From an uncultured Acidimicrobiales bacterium (GTDB lineage Bacteria; Actinomycetota; Acidimicrobiia; Acidimicrobiales; SZUA-35), in assembly GCA_937981915.1 (NCBI GenBank), contig CALJMD010000046.1:1-43217 (forward strand): DNA of 43,217 nucleotides. Direction: 5' to 3'. Below, piece by piece: positions 1 through 8,222 of the stretch. The position numbers and the translations under genes were made by a program. Under the pieces are notes generated by a model that saw only the letters and a program-made list of their open reading frames with translations, searched no databases and was not told where the DNA came from. How positions within the stretch are numbered: the first letter of the stretch is position 1; each line of letters starts with the position of its first letter.

Positions 1-162
1 GGCCGCTCAGAATCGTATGAACGTGCACAGGTCGCAGCCGTTGATTTGAGTTCGCCGTTTGAGCAGGTCAAGTTCCGAGACGGTTCGGGGGTTGCCCTAC
101 CACTTGAGGGAAGGTCTCTCGTTCAAGCCGGTATTCTGCTCAGTCCTCGGAGAGACTCGTAG
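1..162 (+). CDS. C-terminal fragment of an unidentified CDS (5' end outside window)
   Basis: Frame 1 is open from base 1 to a TAG at 160-162 (GRSESYERAQVAAVDLSSPFEQVKFRDGSGVALPLEGRSLVQAGILLSPRRDS*); tail-to-tail overlap with the next gene. Confidence 0.45.
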   Translation, partial: GRSESYERAQVAAVDLSSPFEQVKFRDGSGVALPLEGRSLVQAGILLSPRRDS

Positions 163-1015
163 CGATTGGACGACTAGTGTCCTGGGTCCATTCTGACCAG
201 GACCCGGCGTACAGCACGCCACCGTCAATACCGGCGACTCGAGCTGCCAGTAGATTCTGGCAAGCGGTTACCCCGGAGCCGCATGTGGCTATCCAGGGCT
301 GCTCACCGTCAATTCCGAGAGACTCGAACTGAGCTCGCAACTGGTCCGGCGGAAGGAAACGAAGGCTTCGGTCCAGATTCTTCTGCCATGGATGCGATCG
401 TGCACCCGGCATGTGTCCTGGCGGTTGATCAACCGGATTCGGTTGTCCCTGGAAGCGTTCCGGTGACCTGGCGTCAACTATGGGTGCCGAAGAGTCGGCG
501 ACCACGGCTGAAACCTGGTTGGCCGTCGCCAAACGACCGGATGGCCAAGAGGCGTCGATTGACGTAGCTTGGCTGACGGATTCGATCGCGTTATTGATCG
601 TGGTGGGCGTCGATGCCGCCGTTGCCTCGAGGTTTCCAGGCCACGCTCCCACTCCCCCATCCAACACGGCGGCATCAAAGCCGAGCGAGTCAAGCATCCA
701 CCACAGCCGGGCTGCAATGCCGCCACCAACGTCGTCGTAGCAAACAACCGGGAGCGAAGTCAGGCCTTTGGCCTCAAGCATCGCCAGGAACTGCGGCGCG
801 GGTGGAAGTGGATGTCGGCCACTTCTGCCCGGTGTATCGGATATGTCGGCGTCAAGATCGACGAACACGGCTCCAGGGAGGTGGCCGGCATGGTAGTCAC
901 CAACCTTCGGTCCATCTTGCAGCGACCATCTCACATCGGCCAACGCGACATGACCATGGTTTTGCGCAAGCCACTCGCCGGTGACTAACGGACCAGGCAA
1001 CGCAGGTTGCGGCAC
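140..1015 (-). CDS. Rhodanese-like thiosulfate/3-mercaptopyruvate sulfurtransferase (two rhodanese domains)
   Basis: 291 aa; VALADVRW...HLPGAVFVDLD, DGGVGAW, then IVDARSPERFQG...GHMPGA and CGSGVTAC active-site loop. Confidence 0.93.
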   Translation of the reverse strand: MPQPALPGPLVTGEWLAQNHGHVALADVRWSLQDGPKVGDYHAGHLPGAVFVDLDADISDTPGRSGRHPLPPAPQFLAMLEAKGLTSLPVVCYDDVGGGIAARLWWMLDSLGFDAAVLDGGVGAWPGNLEATAASTPTTINNAIESVSQATSIDASWPSGRLATANQVSAVVADSSAPIVDARSPERFQGQPNPVDQPPGHMPGARSHPWQKNLDRSLRFLPPDQLRAQFESLGIDGEQPWIATCGSGVTACQNLLAARVAGIDGGVLYAGSWSEWTQDTSRPIATSLSED

Positions 1016-1028
1016 GGCGTATCGAGTC

Positions 1029-2279
1029 CTAGGGGGAAGCGACCGTAAAGGTCAACGTGGCTTGACGACCGCCGTCGTCCTCAGACTCATATATATGTAC
1101 GTGTTGGCCGTCGGCGCCGAACACCGCAGTGATTACGTTGACCCCGAACGCCGCATCTTCGGGGTTCAGGTTCTTCGCCGCTCCAGCGGTCAGGGTCACG
1201 ACCTGAGGGCCGACCGTGGTGCCGTCGCTCCGAGGCTCATGCGTGACTGTTCCCGACACGCCTGCGCTCAGTGCGATTCCCATGATGTCGTTGTGCCACG
1301 GGCCTTCGTGACCTTCGACCGCAAGACGCCCCCCGCCAGGACAATCGATGGTTCCGGTGAGCAGAAACGACTTGCGAACATCGATGGTGCACGTCGCCGG
1401 CAATGTCACGCCGGACGGCGTTGGCGTTGTGTCCGTCGTCTCCCCACCGGTTCCGTCGGTCGAATCATCAGCCGCGGCTCCGGTTGAATTTCCGGGTGCC
1501 GTCGTTGACGTAGAAGGTAACAGCGCCGTCGACCCATCATCGCCGTCGCTGTCCGATCCATTGCTATTGCCGTCAGCAGTGCCATCGACATTTGTGCCGG
1601 CCAGCTCGGAGTCGCCTTCAAGCTCGGCTCTGGCATCGAGCTCGGGGCCAGCGGGTGCTTCCGAACCCAGCGAAGATGCTACGTCGTCCAGCTCCACCGT
1701 CTCGCTTCCGCCACCGAGTCCACGAATAATCAGGATGAGAGGAATGAGCGCGATCAAGAAGACCGCAGCCAGCATCGCCCAACCCAATCGAAGGTCGCTG
1801 GATTGCACTTGTTGGCGGATCGGAACGTGCCTGTGCAGCTCGCCACTGACCTGCGGATACTGGGTGGACAAGAAGTTTACGATCTCGTCCCGGGCTTCCA
1901 TTGGACGCCCACTCGGATAGCGAATCTGGGTAACCGGCGGGGCTTCGAGGCGATCCACGGTGTCTTCAACCAGTAGACAGACCTTGCCGCGCGACAGCCG
2001 GGCTTCGAGAAACCCTGCGGCGTGCAGCGTTCTCTGGATCCGATGCTCGGTGGCAGCCGCCACTGACGGGTCGGTGTCGTTCACCACGAGGACGGCCATG
2101 TCGAACTTGCTGAGCGAGACCTCAACTGGCATCGACGCGAAGGTCTGAACAGAGCAGCCCTCGGCCTCAAGAGAGTGCGCGAGCTCCTCAATGTCCTTCA
2201 TCGATCCTGTCGGCCCCATGAGGATCCGTGGATAATTGCCGCTGGCGTTCGCTAACGTCACAGTTGAGGAGTATAACAC
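1029..2279 (-). CDS. Membrane protein: N-terminal TIR-like (CAP12/PF10137-type) domain, one TM helix, Ser/Thr/Asp-rich linker, C-terminal beta-rich domain
   Basis: 416 aa; RILMGPTGSMKDIEELAHSLEAEGCSV...FDMAVLVVNDTD...RIQRTLHAAGFLEARLSRGKVCLLVED resembles the TIR-like pattern RxRxNVxFExGxFxGxLGRxxVxxL; TM WAMLAAVFLIALIPLILIIRGL. Confidence 0.5.
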   Translation of the reverse strand: MLYSSTVTLANASGNYPRILMGPTGSMKDIEELAHSLEAEGCSVQTFASMPVEVSLSKFDMAVLVVNDTDPSVAAATEHRIQRTLHAAGFLEARLSRGKVCLLVEDTVDRLEAPPVTQIRYPSGRPMEARDEIVNFLSTQYPQVSGELHRHVPIRQQVQSSDLRLGWAMLAAVFLIALIPLILIIRGLGGGSETVELDDVASSLGSEAPAGPELDARAELEGDSELAGTNVDGTADGNSNGSDSDGDDGSTALLPSTSTTAPGNSTGAAADDSTDGTGGETTDTTPTPSGVTLPATCTIDVRKSFLLTGTIDCPGGGRLAVEGHEGPWHNDIMGIALSAGVSGTVTHEPRSDGTTVGPQVVTLTAGAAKNLNPEDAAFGVNVITAVFGADGQHVHIYESEDDGGRQATLTFTVASP

Positions 2280-2508
2280 CGGCTCTATACGTGGCTATGG
2301 TGTGACACCCAGTCGAGCTCATTGGACCAGATCAAGAATGGTCCGGACGAGAACATATGCCTATTATCTGCAAGTTCTCGTAGGCGCTCGTGGGTGTTTG
2401 TACACTCCGCTGCCTCGAGGTCGGCATCGGTGCGATCGTGGCCCCAAAACCATCTCGAGCTCCCTTGATCAACTAGGATCGAGAGGGATAAATCACCGAG
2501 GCGGAGCA

Positions 2509-3060
2509 ATGACGGGAACAGCCCGATCAGCACAAGATGGAAGCCCGGCAGTTGCCGATGACCGAGGACTACGAGACAGCTCGCTCGTCTCCTGGCTGAC
2601 CATGGCAGTCAGCTTGCTGATTGTTGGCTTGCTGACGTGGATTACGATAAGTGCCATCCGCGGCGGGGGCGACGAGGAGAACGACGCCGGTGACGGATCA
2701 GACTCGATTGCGTCGAGCTCGGGCGAGCAGACTGCGGTCGACGAGGTTGCGGTGACTATCGGAACCGAGGGCCATCAGATTGTTGTGGCATGTTTTCTCC
2801 CGACAGCGACAAATCCTCCGCTGATCGCCTTCGCCAGCTCCGCCCCCGTCCAACTGGATCTCACTGTCGAAGCAACCCTGATTGGCAGTGATGAAGGAAG
2901 GTTCAGAACGGTTGCTACTGCCGACGACCTTCGGCCCGGCGAACAACGCCAGTCCGTTCCGCGAACTACTGAGACATCGACGGTGGTCATCGACGGCGAA
3001 GTTGTTGGATGTGAGATCCAGAGCGTTCAGGCCGACCGTCAAGTTGTCAGGTTCGGGTAG
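2509..3060 (+). CDS. Hypothetical single-TM protein
   Basis: ATG at 2509 (MTGTARSAQDG...), in frame with the longer ORF from 2236; TM WLTMAVSLLIVGLLTWITISAI. Confidence 0.65.
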   Translation: MTGTARSAQDGSPAVADDRGLRDSSLVSWLTMAVSLLIVGLLTWITISAIRGGGDEENDAGDGSDSIASSSGEQTAVDEVAVTIGTEGHQIVVACFLPTATNPPLIAFASSAPVQLDLTVEATLIGSDEGRFRTVATADDLRPGEQRQSVPRTTETSTVVIDGEVVGCEIQSVQADRQVVRFG

Positions 3061-3122
3061 AACCGGCGTCATGGGCGCCGATCCGTAGCGTGAGACCTCG
3101 CTGACGCTAGCCTTTCTACGTT

Positions 3123-3284
3123 ATGGACTGGTTCGCAAATAACTGGCCGATGCTACTAGTGGCATTGGGAGTCTTCATTGTTCTGTCCGGCGTCATCCGG
3201 AAACTGGCGAAGATCGCTTTCTTGGGCGTCGGCTTAGCCGTTCTCGGCCTGCTGATCTGGCCTTCAGTGAGCAACTCGTTCTAG
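3123..3284 (+). CDS. Small hydrophobic membrane protein (53 aa)
   Basis: ATG-TAG ORF translated by eye: MDWFANNWPMLLVALGVFIVLSGVIRKLAKIAFLGVGLAVLGLLIWPSVSNSF*; below the ORF-track cutoff. Confidence 0.6.
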   Translation: MDWFANNWPMLLVALGVFIVLSGVIRKLAKIAFLGVGLAVLGLLIWPSVSNSF

Positions 3285-3304
3285 TTGTCGCCACAGGTCG
3301 CCCT

Positions 3305-4384
3305 CTACGGGACGAAAATGCCGCCGCTCAGCATTGCGAACGGCGGAATCGAGCCGTCTTGAGTTGCCGCGCTCGGCTCCACGGAGATTCGGCCGGGCGG
3401 CACGCCCACATTTTCTAACGTCGCAACCAACGAGTCGATCTTTTGGCCTTCGGAGGTCGCTGCGGAGTCACCGGAGCTACTCTCGAGGCCCGGAACAATA
3501 AGTGTGAGCCTGGCGTCAGGATAGACCGCCATTAGGGCTCCAGCGGTCTCCAGCAAGAACGCCGAAGATGAGTCCAGGGCCGCTGCGTCGTCGGCAAACA
3601 CCAACGGCTGATCGATGAACAGCACGGGGCTCGCACCGTCGACCGCCTTGTCGTTGGCATCGGCGTCGAGCTCGATGTCGTACAGCACATTTTGAGAGCC
3701 GACCAGTATCGAAGCCCGGTCGCCAAGCGCTTCTGCGGCGGATTGATCAGCCCATCTCCCCAGAATGTGCAGTTGACCGGAGGCGAACACTCCGTAGGCG
3801 TCTCGTGAACGCGCTGCGGCTTCAGTTCTATACAGGTCCATTGATGCCGCGGGCGACAACTGAGCCGTCGTCGAGTCTGTGGATGTCGACGGGTCTGTTG
3901 AGTCGTCGGCGGTGTCGGTCTCGGAGGATGCTGCGCCAGTGGTGTCCTCTGTGAGTTGACCGGACACGTCTAGGGAGTCCCCCTCCCCAAGTTGCGTTGT
4001 CTGCCCGGAGTCACCATTGACGTTGTCTTCCGGAGCGGTGCTTGCCTCAACATCGCCGGATACAGAGCTTTCGCCGCTCTGGCTGTTGAGAGCCAATGCA
4101 GCCAGACCTAGGACAACAACGGCGCCGGCTCCGAACAGTGCGGCTGCCAGACGACGCGAACCAGCCCGTTCCGGCTGATACGGCGCCAGACCATGATCGC
4201 TGTCGTCGCTCCCTGCGCTGCCCGACCTGAGTCGCGGCGCTTCGGGGTCTTGGGGCGTCGGGTCGGCCTCGACCTGATCTGTCGATTGGCGTGCTTCGCC
4301 GGCTGAGGTCTCCTGCGTCGACAGCTCAGCCGTGTCGACGACCCGGCCAATCCACGTCGGCACTCGATCCGCTGTTTCGCTCAA
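3305..4384 (-). CDS. Single-TM envelope protein with OmpA-like C-terminal domain
   Basis: 359 aa; TM LAAALFGAGAVVVLGLAALAL; C-term PLVFADDAAALDSSSAFLLETAGALMAVYPDARLTLIVPG...IDSLVATLENVGVPPGRISVEP follows the OmpA-like layout. Confidence 0.6.
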   Translation of the reverse strand: MSETADRVPTWIGRVVDTAELSTQETSAGEARQSTDQVEADPTPQDPEAPRLRSGSAGSDDSDHGLAPYQPERAGSRRLAAALFGAGAVVVLGLAALALNSQSGESSVSGDVEASTAPEDNVNGDSGQTTQLGEGDSLDVSGQLTEDTTGAASSETDTADDSTDPSTSTDSTTAQLSPAASMDLYRTEAAARSRDAYGVFASGQLHILGRWADQSAAEALGDRASILVGSQNVLYDIELDADANDKAVDGASPVLFIDQPLVFADDAAALDSSSAFLLETAGALMAVYPDARLTLIVPGLESSSGDSAATSEGQKIDSLVATLENVGVPPGRISVEPSAATQDGSIPPFAMLSGGIFVP

Positions 4385-4553
4385 CTTCCCGCACCTTCAC
4401 TAATCATGTTGAAGCTTTACCCATGGTAGTCCAAGCGCACCATGGGCTCTGTCGGCGGCTGTAAGCAAATGCACCATACCGGCCAGAACCGATGTACCCA
4501 GTCATCGGTGAGGAGACTCGCCTACCTCTGCGGCCCCCAAAGACGCCGCCTGA

Positions 4554-5459
4554 TCATGGCGCTACGGCAATGGCCACCGGCACCGTCAAGGCCGCTGCCA
4601 GCGTGGCGAAGACCACCGTAGACGTTACGAGCTTTGGGGCAAGTTCCTGTTCCAGGGCAATCACCATGCAGAAGACTGCTGGGGGCATAGCCGACTGAAT
4701 CACGGTCAACGCCAGCAGTTCGTCCTCCAAGCCAACAACGATGCCAGTCATGGCCGCAACCGCAGGAGCGACAACCAGCTTTGCCACGGTCGGGACCGTC
4801 ACCGCTGGGACCAGCGAGACCCTCCCGGTCTCGGCTAGCTGAGCCCCCAGGGTGAACAGCATTACAGGAATCAGTGCACCGGCAACCAGGGAGATGGCCC
4901 GGGTGGCGATGAGAGGTGGGGTCGAGCCGGTGACGTTCACGGCGAAGGCGAAAAAGCTGGCTACCGGCATCGGGGCCAACAAGGCGATCCGAAGTGCTTG
5001 CCACAACGATCCCCGCTCGGCCTGCGCCAAACCGATTCCCAACACCATTCCAGGAACGTTCACCGCCAACATGAAGACGCCGGCTGCAGGCAAGATCTCC
5101 GGTCCCAGCGCAAAGACCGAGATGGCCAGGCCGGTATTTCCGACGTTTCCATAACCGGATGTCATCGCCGCCGCCGACCACTCCTGTCGGCTTCCTCCCA
5201 GTGTTCGAACCACGGCAGCGCCAACGGCAGCAGCTACCACGAGGCCGGCGACACCGGCGATGGCAAGGCGAACGGCAACACCCCCTGACAGGTTGCTGTC
5301 CCAGAGAATGTCAAACATGAACGCCGGTCCCAGAACCCAAAACGCCAGGCGCGACAGCGGTCGGGCCTCAATTCCGAGCCGTGGGCCCATGAGATATCCC
5401 CCAGCGATGACCACAGCCACAGGGCCCAGCACGTTGAGGAACACACCCAGGAAAGCCAC
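4554..5459 (-). CDS. AEC (auxin efflux carrier) family transporter
   Basis: 301 aa polytopic protein; MTSGYGNVGNTGLAISVFALG motif and late VIQSAMPPAVFCMVIALE. Confidence 0.88.
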   Translation of the reverse strand: MAFLGVFLNVLGPVAVVIAGGYLMGPRLGIEARPLSRLAFWVLGPAFMFDILWDSNLSGGVAVRLAIAGVAGLVVAAAVGAAVVRTLGGSRQEWSAAAMTSGYGNVGNTGLAISVFALGPEILPAAGVFMLAVNVPGMVLGIGLAQAERGSLWQALRIALLAPMPVASFFAFAVNVTGSTPPLIATRAISLVAGALIPVMLFTLGAQLAETGRVSLVPAVTVPTVAKLVVAPAVAAMTGIVVGLEDELLALTVIQSAMPPAVFCMVIALEQELAPKLVTSTVVFATLAAALTVPVAIAVAP

Positions 5460-5535
5460 CGGTTCAACGATAAAGCGGTGCGAGACCTTTCGGTGGCCGG
5501 ATAGAAGTCGCTAAACTCAAGCCTTCTAGGAGGAT

Positions 5536-6975
5536 GTGGTGGCACAAGTAGACGACCGCAGCCGAGGCGGATTTTCTCCCGAGGCGAAAGCACTATTTTC
5601 ACGAGCGGAGAAGTTTCACAGCACCACCGTTCACGCCAACGCGGCGAGGTGGGAATTGCATGATCGGGCGAGTAACCAAGGAGCGATGCGTGAAGCAGCC
5701 AAATTGGGTTTCACCGGCATCGAAGTGGAGCGAGAGCGCGGAGGACTCGGCCTTGGGGCTCGAGAGAAGCTGCGCGTAGCGGAGATCCTCGGACGTTCCT
5801 CGCTCAGTTTCGCTCTCGGCCTTATGGCCAGCCAGAACGTAGCTGTCCGACTGTCGACCGCTGGCTCGGCGCGTCACCGTTCGGACCTTCTTCCCGGACT
5901 GCTCGCCGGTACACGATTCGGCGCCGTCGCCCCTCCCCCACAGCAGACCCCGTCGCGGGGCGCTGTTGCTCGACCGTTGACGGCCACCAAGAACCCGAGT
6001 GGTTGGGTCCTCAACGGCGAAGCGACCTGGATCGTCAACGCTGCTGTCTCCGATGTCTTTATCTGTTACGCCGACACCGGGTCATCGGGGGACAACAACG
6101 ATCTTGCCTGTTTCGTTGTGCGTTCCGGGCAAGTCGGATTCAAGTTGGGGCAGCCGTATCGATTGCTTGCCGGCGCTCCAATCGGTGTGAGCGGATTCCA
6201 ACTCACCGACTATCAGTGCCTCGACACCGACATGTTGGTCGGCGCCGGAGATGGGTGGCGGTTGGCCGACGAAGACAGGAACTGCGAACGTCTCGAAGTT
6301 GCGGTTCTGGCCTGCACGGCGGTGCGCTCGGCTCTTGCCTCCGCGGTCGAGAATTTGGGCGACACCGACGGCATTGGTGACCCGGCACTGGCAGATGCCG
6401 TCACATCGCTTGAGGCGGCTGAAGCGCTCACCTCGGCAGCCGTCGACGACTATTGCGCCGACCCGACTGCGACTCGCACTTCTTCGCTGGCGCTTCATGC
6501 CAAGCAGTTCTCCTGCAATATGGCCGAAGAGGCGATAGCGGCTTGTCTCCAGCATCTCGGCCGGTCCGGGCTGATGGAAACAGAGGCGACAGGCCGTCTC
6601 ATGGCCGAGTGCCGAATTCTTTCCGGCCTGGCCGGAGAGACGGTGGCGCTCCAGGAGCAGGTACTCAGCGAACTGGCTGTGACGCATGGATCAACGGCAT
6701 CCGCCGACGCCACCGTCACCCTCGAGAAATCGGCGGCCGAAGCAGTAAGTGTAGCCGAAGTCGTGGATCTTCGAGAACGTCCTAACGGTGACTCGCTGTC
6801 CTCGTGGGCCTCGCCTGAAGCGGGTGCGTCTGACGGTCCGGCTGTGCCACCAATGCCGCCAATGCCGCCAGCTGACAATCAGCTGTCGGCCGTCTCTCCT
6901 TCCCCCGAACCTGATCAAGCAGAACGATCTCTTCCCCCGATGCCACCGCCAGATCTGCGCCGTGCCGGCTCCTGA
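5536..6975 (+). CDS. Divergent acyl-CoA dehydrogenase-like protein with Pro-rich C-terminal tail
   Basis: 479 aa; GFTGIEVERERGGLGLG..., NGEATWIVNAAVSDVFICYA, AACLQHLGRSGLMETEATGRLMAECRIL; tail PPMPPMPPAD...LPPMPPPD; AGGAGG upstream. Confidence 0.75.
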   Translation: MVAQVDDRSRGGFSPEAKALFSRAEKFHSTTVHANAARWELHDRASNQGAMREAAKLGFTGIEVERERGGLGLGAREKLRVAEILGRSSLSFALGLMASQNVAVRLSTAGSARHRSDLLPGLLAGTRFGAVAPPPQQTPSRGAVARPLTATKNPSGWVLNGEATWIVNAAVSDVFICYADTGSSGDNNDLACFVVRSGQVGFKLGQPYRLLAGAPIGVSGFQLTDYQCLDTDMLVGAGDGWRLADEDRNCERLEVAVLACTAVRSALASAVENLGDTDGIGDPALADAVTSLEAAEALTSAAVDDYCADPTATRTSSLALHAKQFSCNMAEEAIAACLQHLGRSGLMETEATGRLMAECRILSGLAGETVALQEQVLSELAVTHGSTASADATVTLEKSAAEAVSVAEVVDLRERPNGDSLSSWASPEAGASDGPAVPPMPPMPPADNQLSAVSPSPEPDQAERSLPPMPPPDLRRAGS

Positions 6976-8143
6976 GCCGATCAGCTCGGGTTCCGGTGGA
7001 GAGTCCGTACCGGAACGGCGCGGTTGGTTCGCCGACCCATGGCAAGCGGGGCATTGGCGTTGGTTCGACGGGACCGCATGGAGCAATCATGTTGGGCGTG
7101 CCGGTGACGCCGCTCCTCGACTCCCGGCGGCGCTAAGTTGGCCGGTCGCTCTCAGCCTGGTGGCCACCTTGTTGGCGCTACTGGCCTTGGTGGTCGTGTC
7201 ACCATTGGCCACGGTATCCGGCCTACTTCTGGGGACCGTTCCGATGGCGATCGTGCTCCCGGCGCTGGCCTGGCTGGATCGCGTTGAACCTGAACCGATC
7301 CGGTCGAGAGTGCATGCGCTGCTGTGGGGAGCAGTCGTTGCCGGCTTCGGATCTGGTGTTGTCAACACGGTGGTGGCGTTGGCTGCCAACGACGTTTGGG
7401 CCGCAGTAGCCTCCGCCCCGATTGTTGAAGAGGCGCTCAAAGGCCTTGGCCTGTTTTGGGCAATCAGGCGACGCGAACTTGATGGTGTCATGGACGGCAT
7501 CGTCTACGCCGGGTGGATCGCCGTGGGCTTCGCTGCAGCTGAAAACGTCCTCTATTTCTCGTCGGCCGCCAGCGGTGGTTTCCTCCTCGAAGTCTTCATC
7601 GTCCGGGGCCTACTCACTCCATTCGCCCATCCGCTCTTCACCGCCTGGATCGGACTTGCCCTCGGCTTGGCTACGTCAAAAGGGCAACCTTTGGCCATCA
7701 ACGCTGCTTGGGGCTACGGCCTTGCTGCCGCCTCGCACGCCGCATGGAACAGCACGCTCGCCTACACCCAAGACAGCGGAAGCACAATAGTGTTGACTGT
7801 TTCGATGCTGGCGTTTGTCGGTCTGTTCGTCGCCGCCGCAGTTACTGTCGTTGCGCTTCGGCGGCGCGATGAGTCTGCCTTCGTGGGCCTCATCCCCGTC
7901 CTGGCTCAGCGTTACGGAATGTCGGACCAGGAGGTGAGCAGCTTTGCCACATGGACCCGCGTCCTGACCACGAGACGGAACCTTGACCGCCAACGCCGAA
8001 AACACTTCGATTCAATCCACGCCTCACTAGCTCAACTTGCCGAGTGGCACCGCAGGCCGGAAAGCATCGACCCTGTACTTGAATCGGTACTTCGCCATCG
8101 TCTAGATGCTGCTAGAACCAATATGCGGGCGACAACCACCTAG
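6962..8143 (+). CDS. DUF2510 domain + PrsW family intramembrane metalloprotease
   Basis: In-frame GTG at 6962 (VPAPEPISSGSG...) overlapping the upstream stop; GWFADPWQAGHWRWFDGTAWSNHV (DUF2510), APIVEEALKGLGLFWAI and AAENVLYF (PrsW). Confidence 0.88.
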   Translation: MPAPEPISSGSGGESVPERRGWFADPWQAGHWRWFDGTAWSNHVGRAGDAAPRLPAALSWPVALSLVATLLALLALVVVSPLATVSGLLLGTVPMAIVLPALAWLDRVEPEPIRSRVHALLWGAVVAGFGSGVVNTVVALAANDVWAAVASAPIVEEALKGLGLFWAIRRRELDGVMDGIVYAGWIAVGFAAAENVLYFSSAASGGFLLEVFIVRGLLTPFAHPLFTAWIGLALGLATSKGQPLAINAAWGYGLAAASHAAWNSTLAYTQDSGSTIVLTVSMLAFVGLFVAAAVTVVALRRRDESAFVGLIPVLAQRYGMSDQEVSSFATWTRVLTTRRNLDRQRRKHFDSIHASLAQLAEWHRRPESIDPVLESVLRHRLDAARTNMRATTT

Positions 8144-8222
8144 ACACAGAGCCCTGGGGGCGACCGAGCGGATTATCCGCCAGAGGTTCAAACGTAGGCC
8201 TGGGGCGGCCGATAGAACGACC

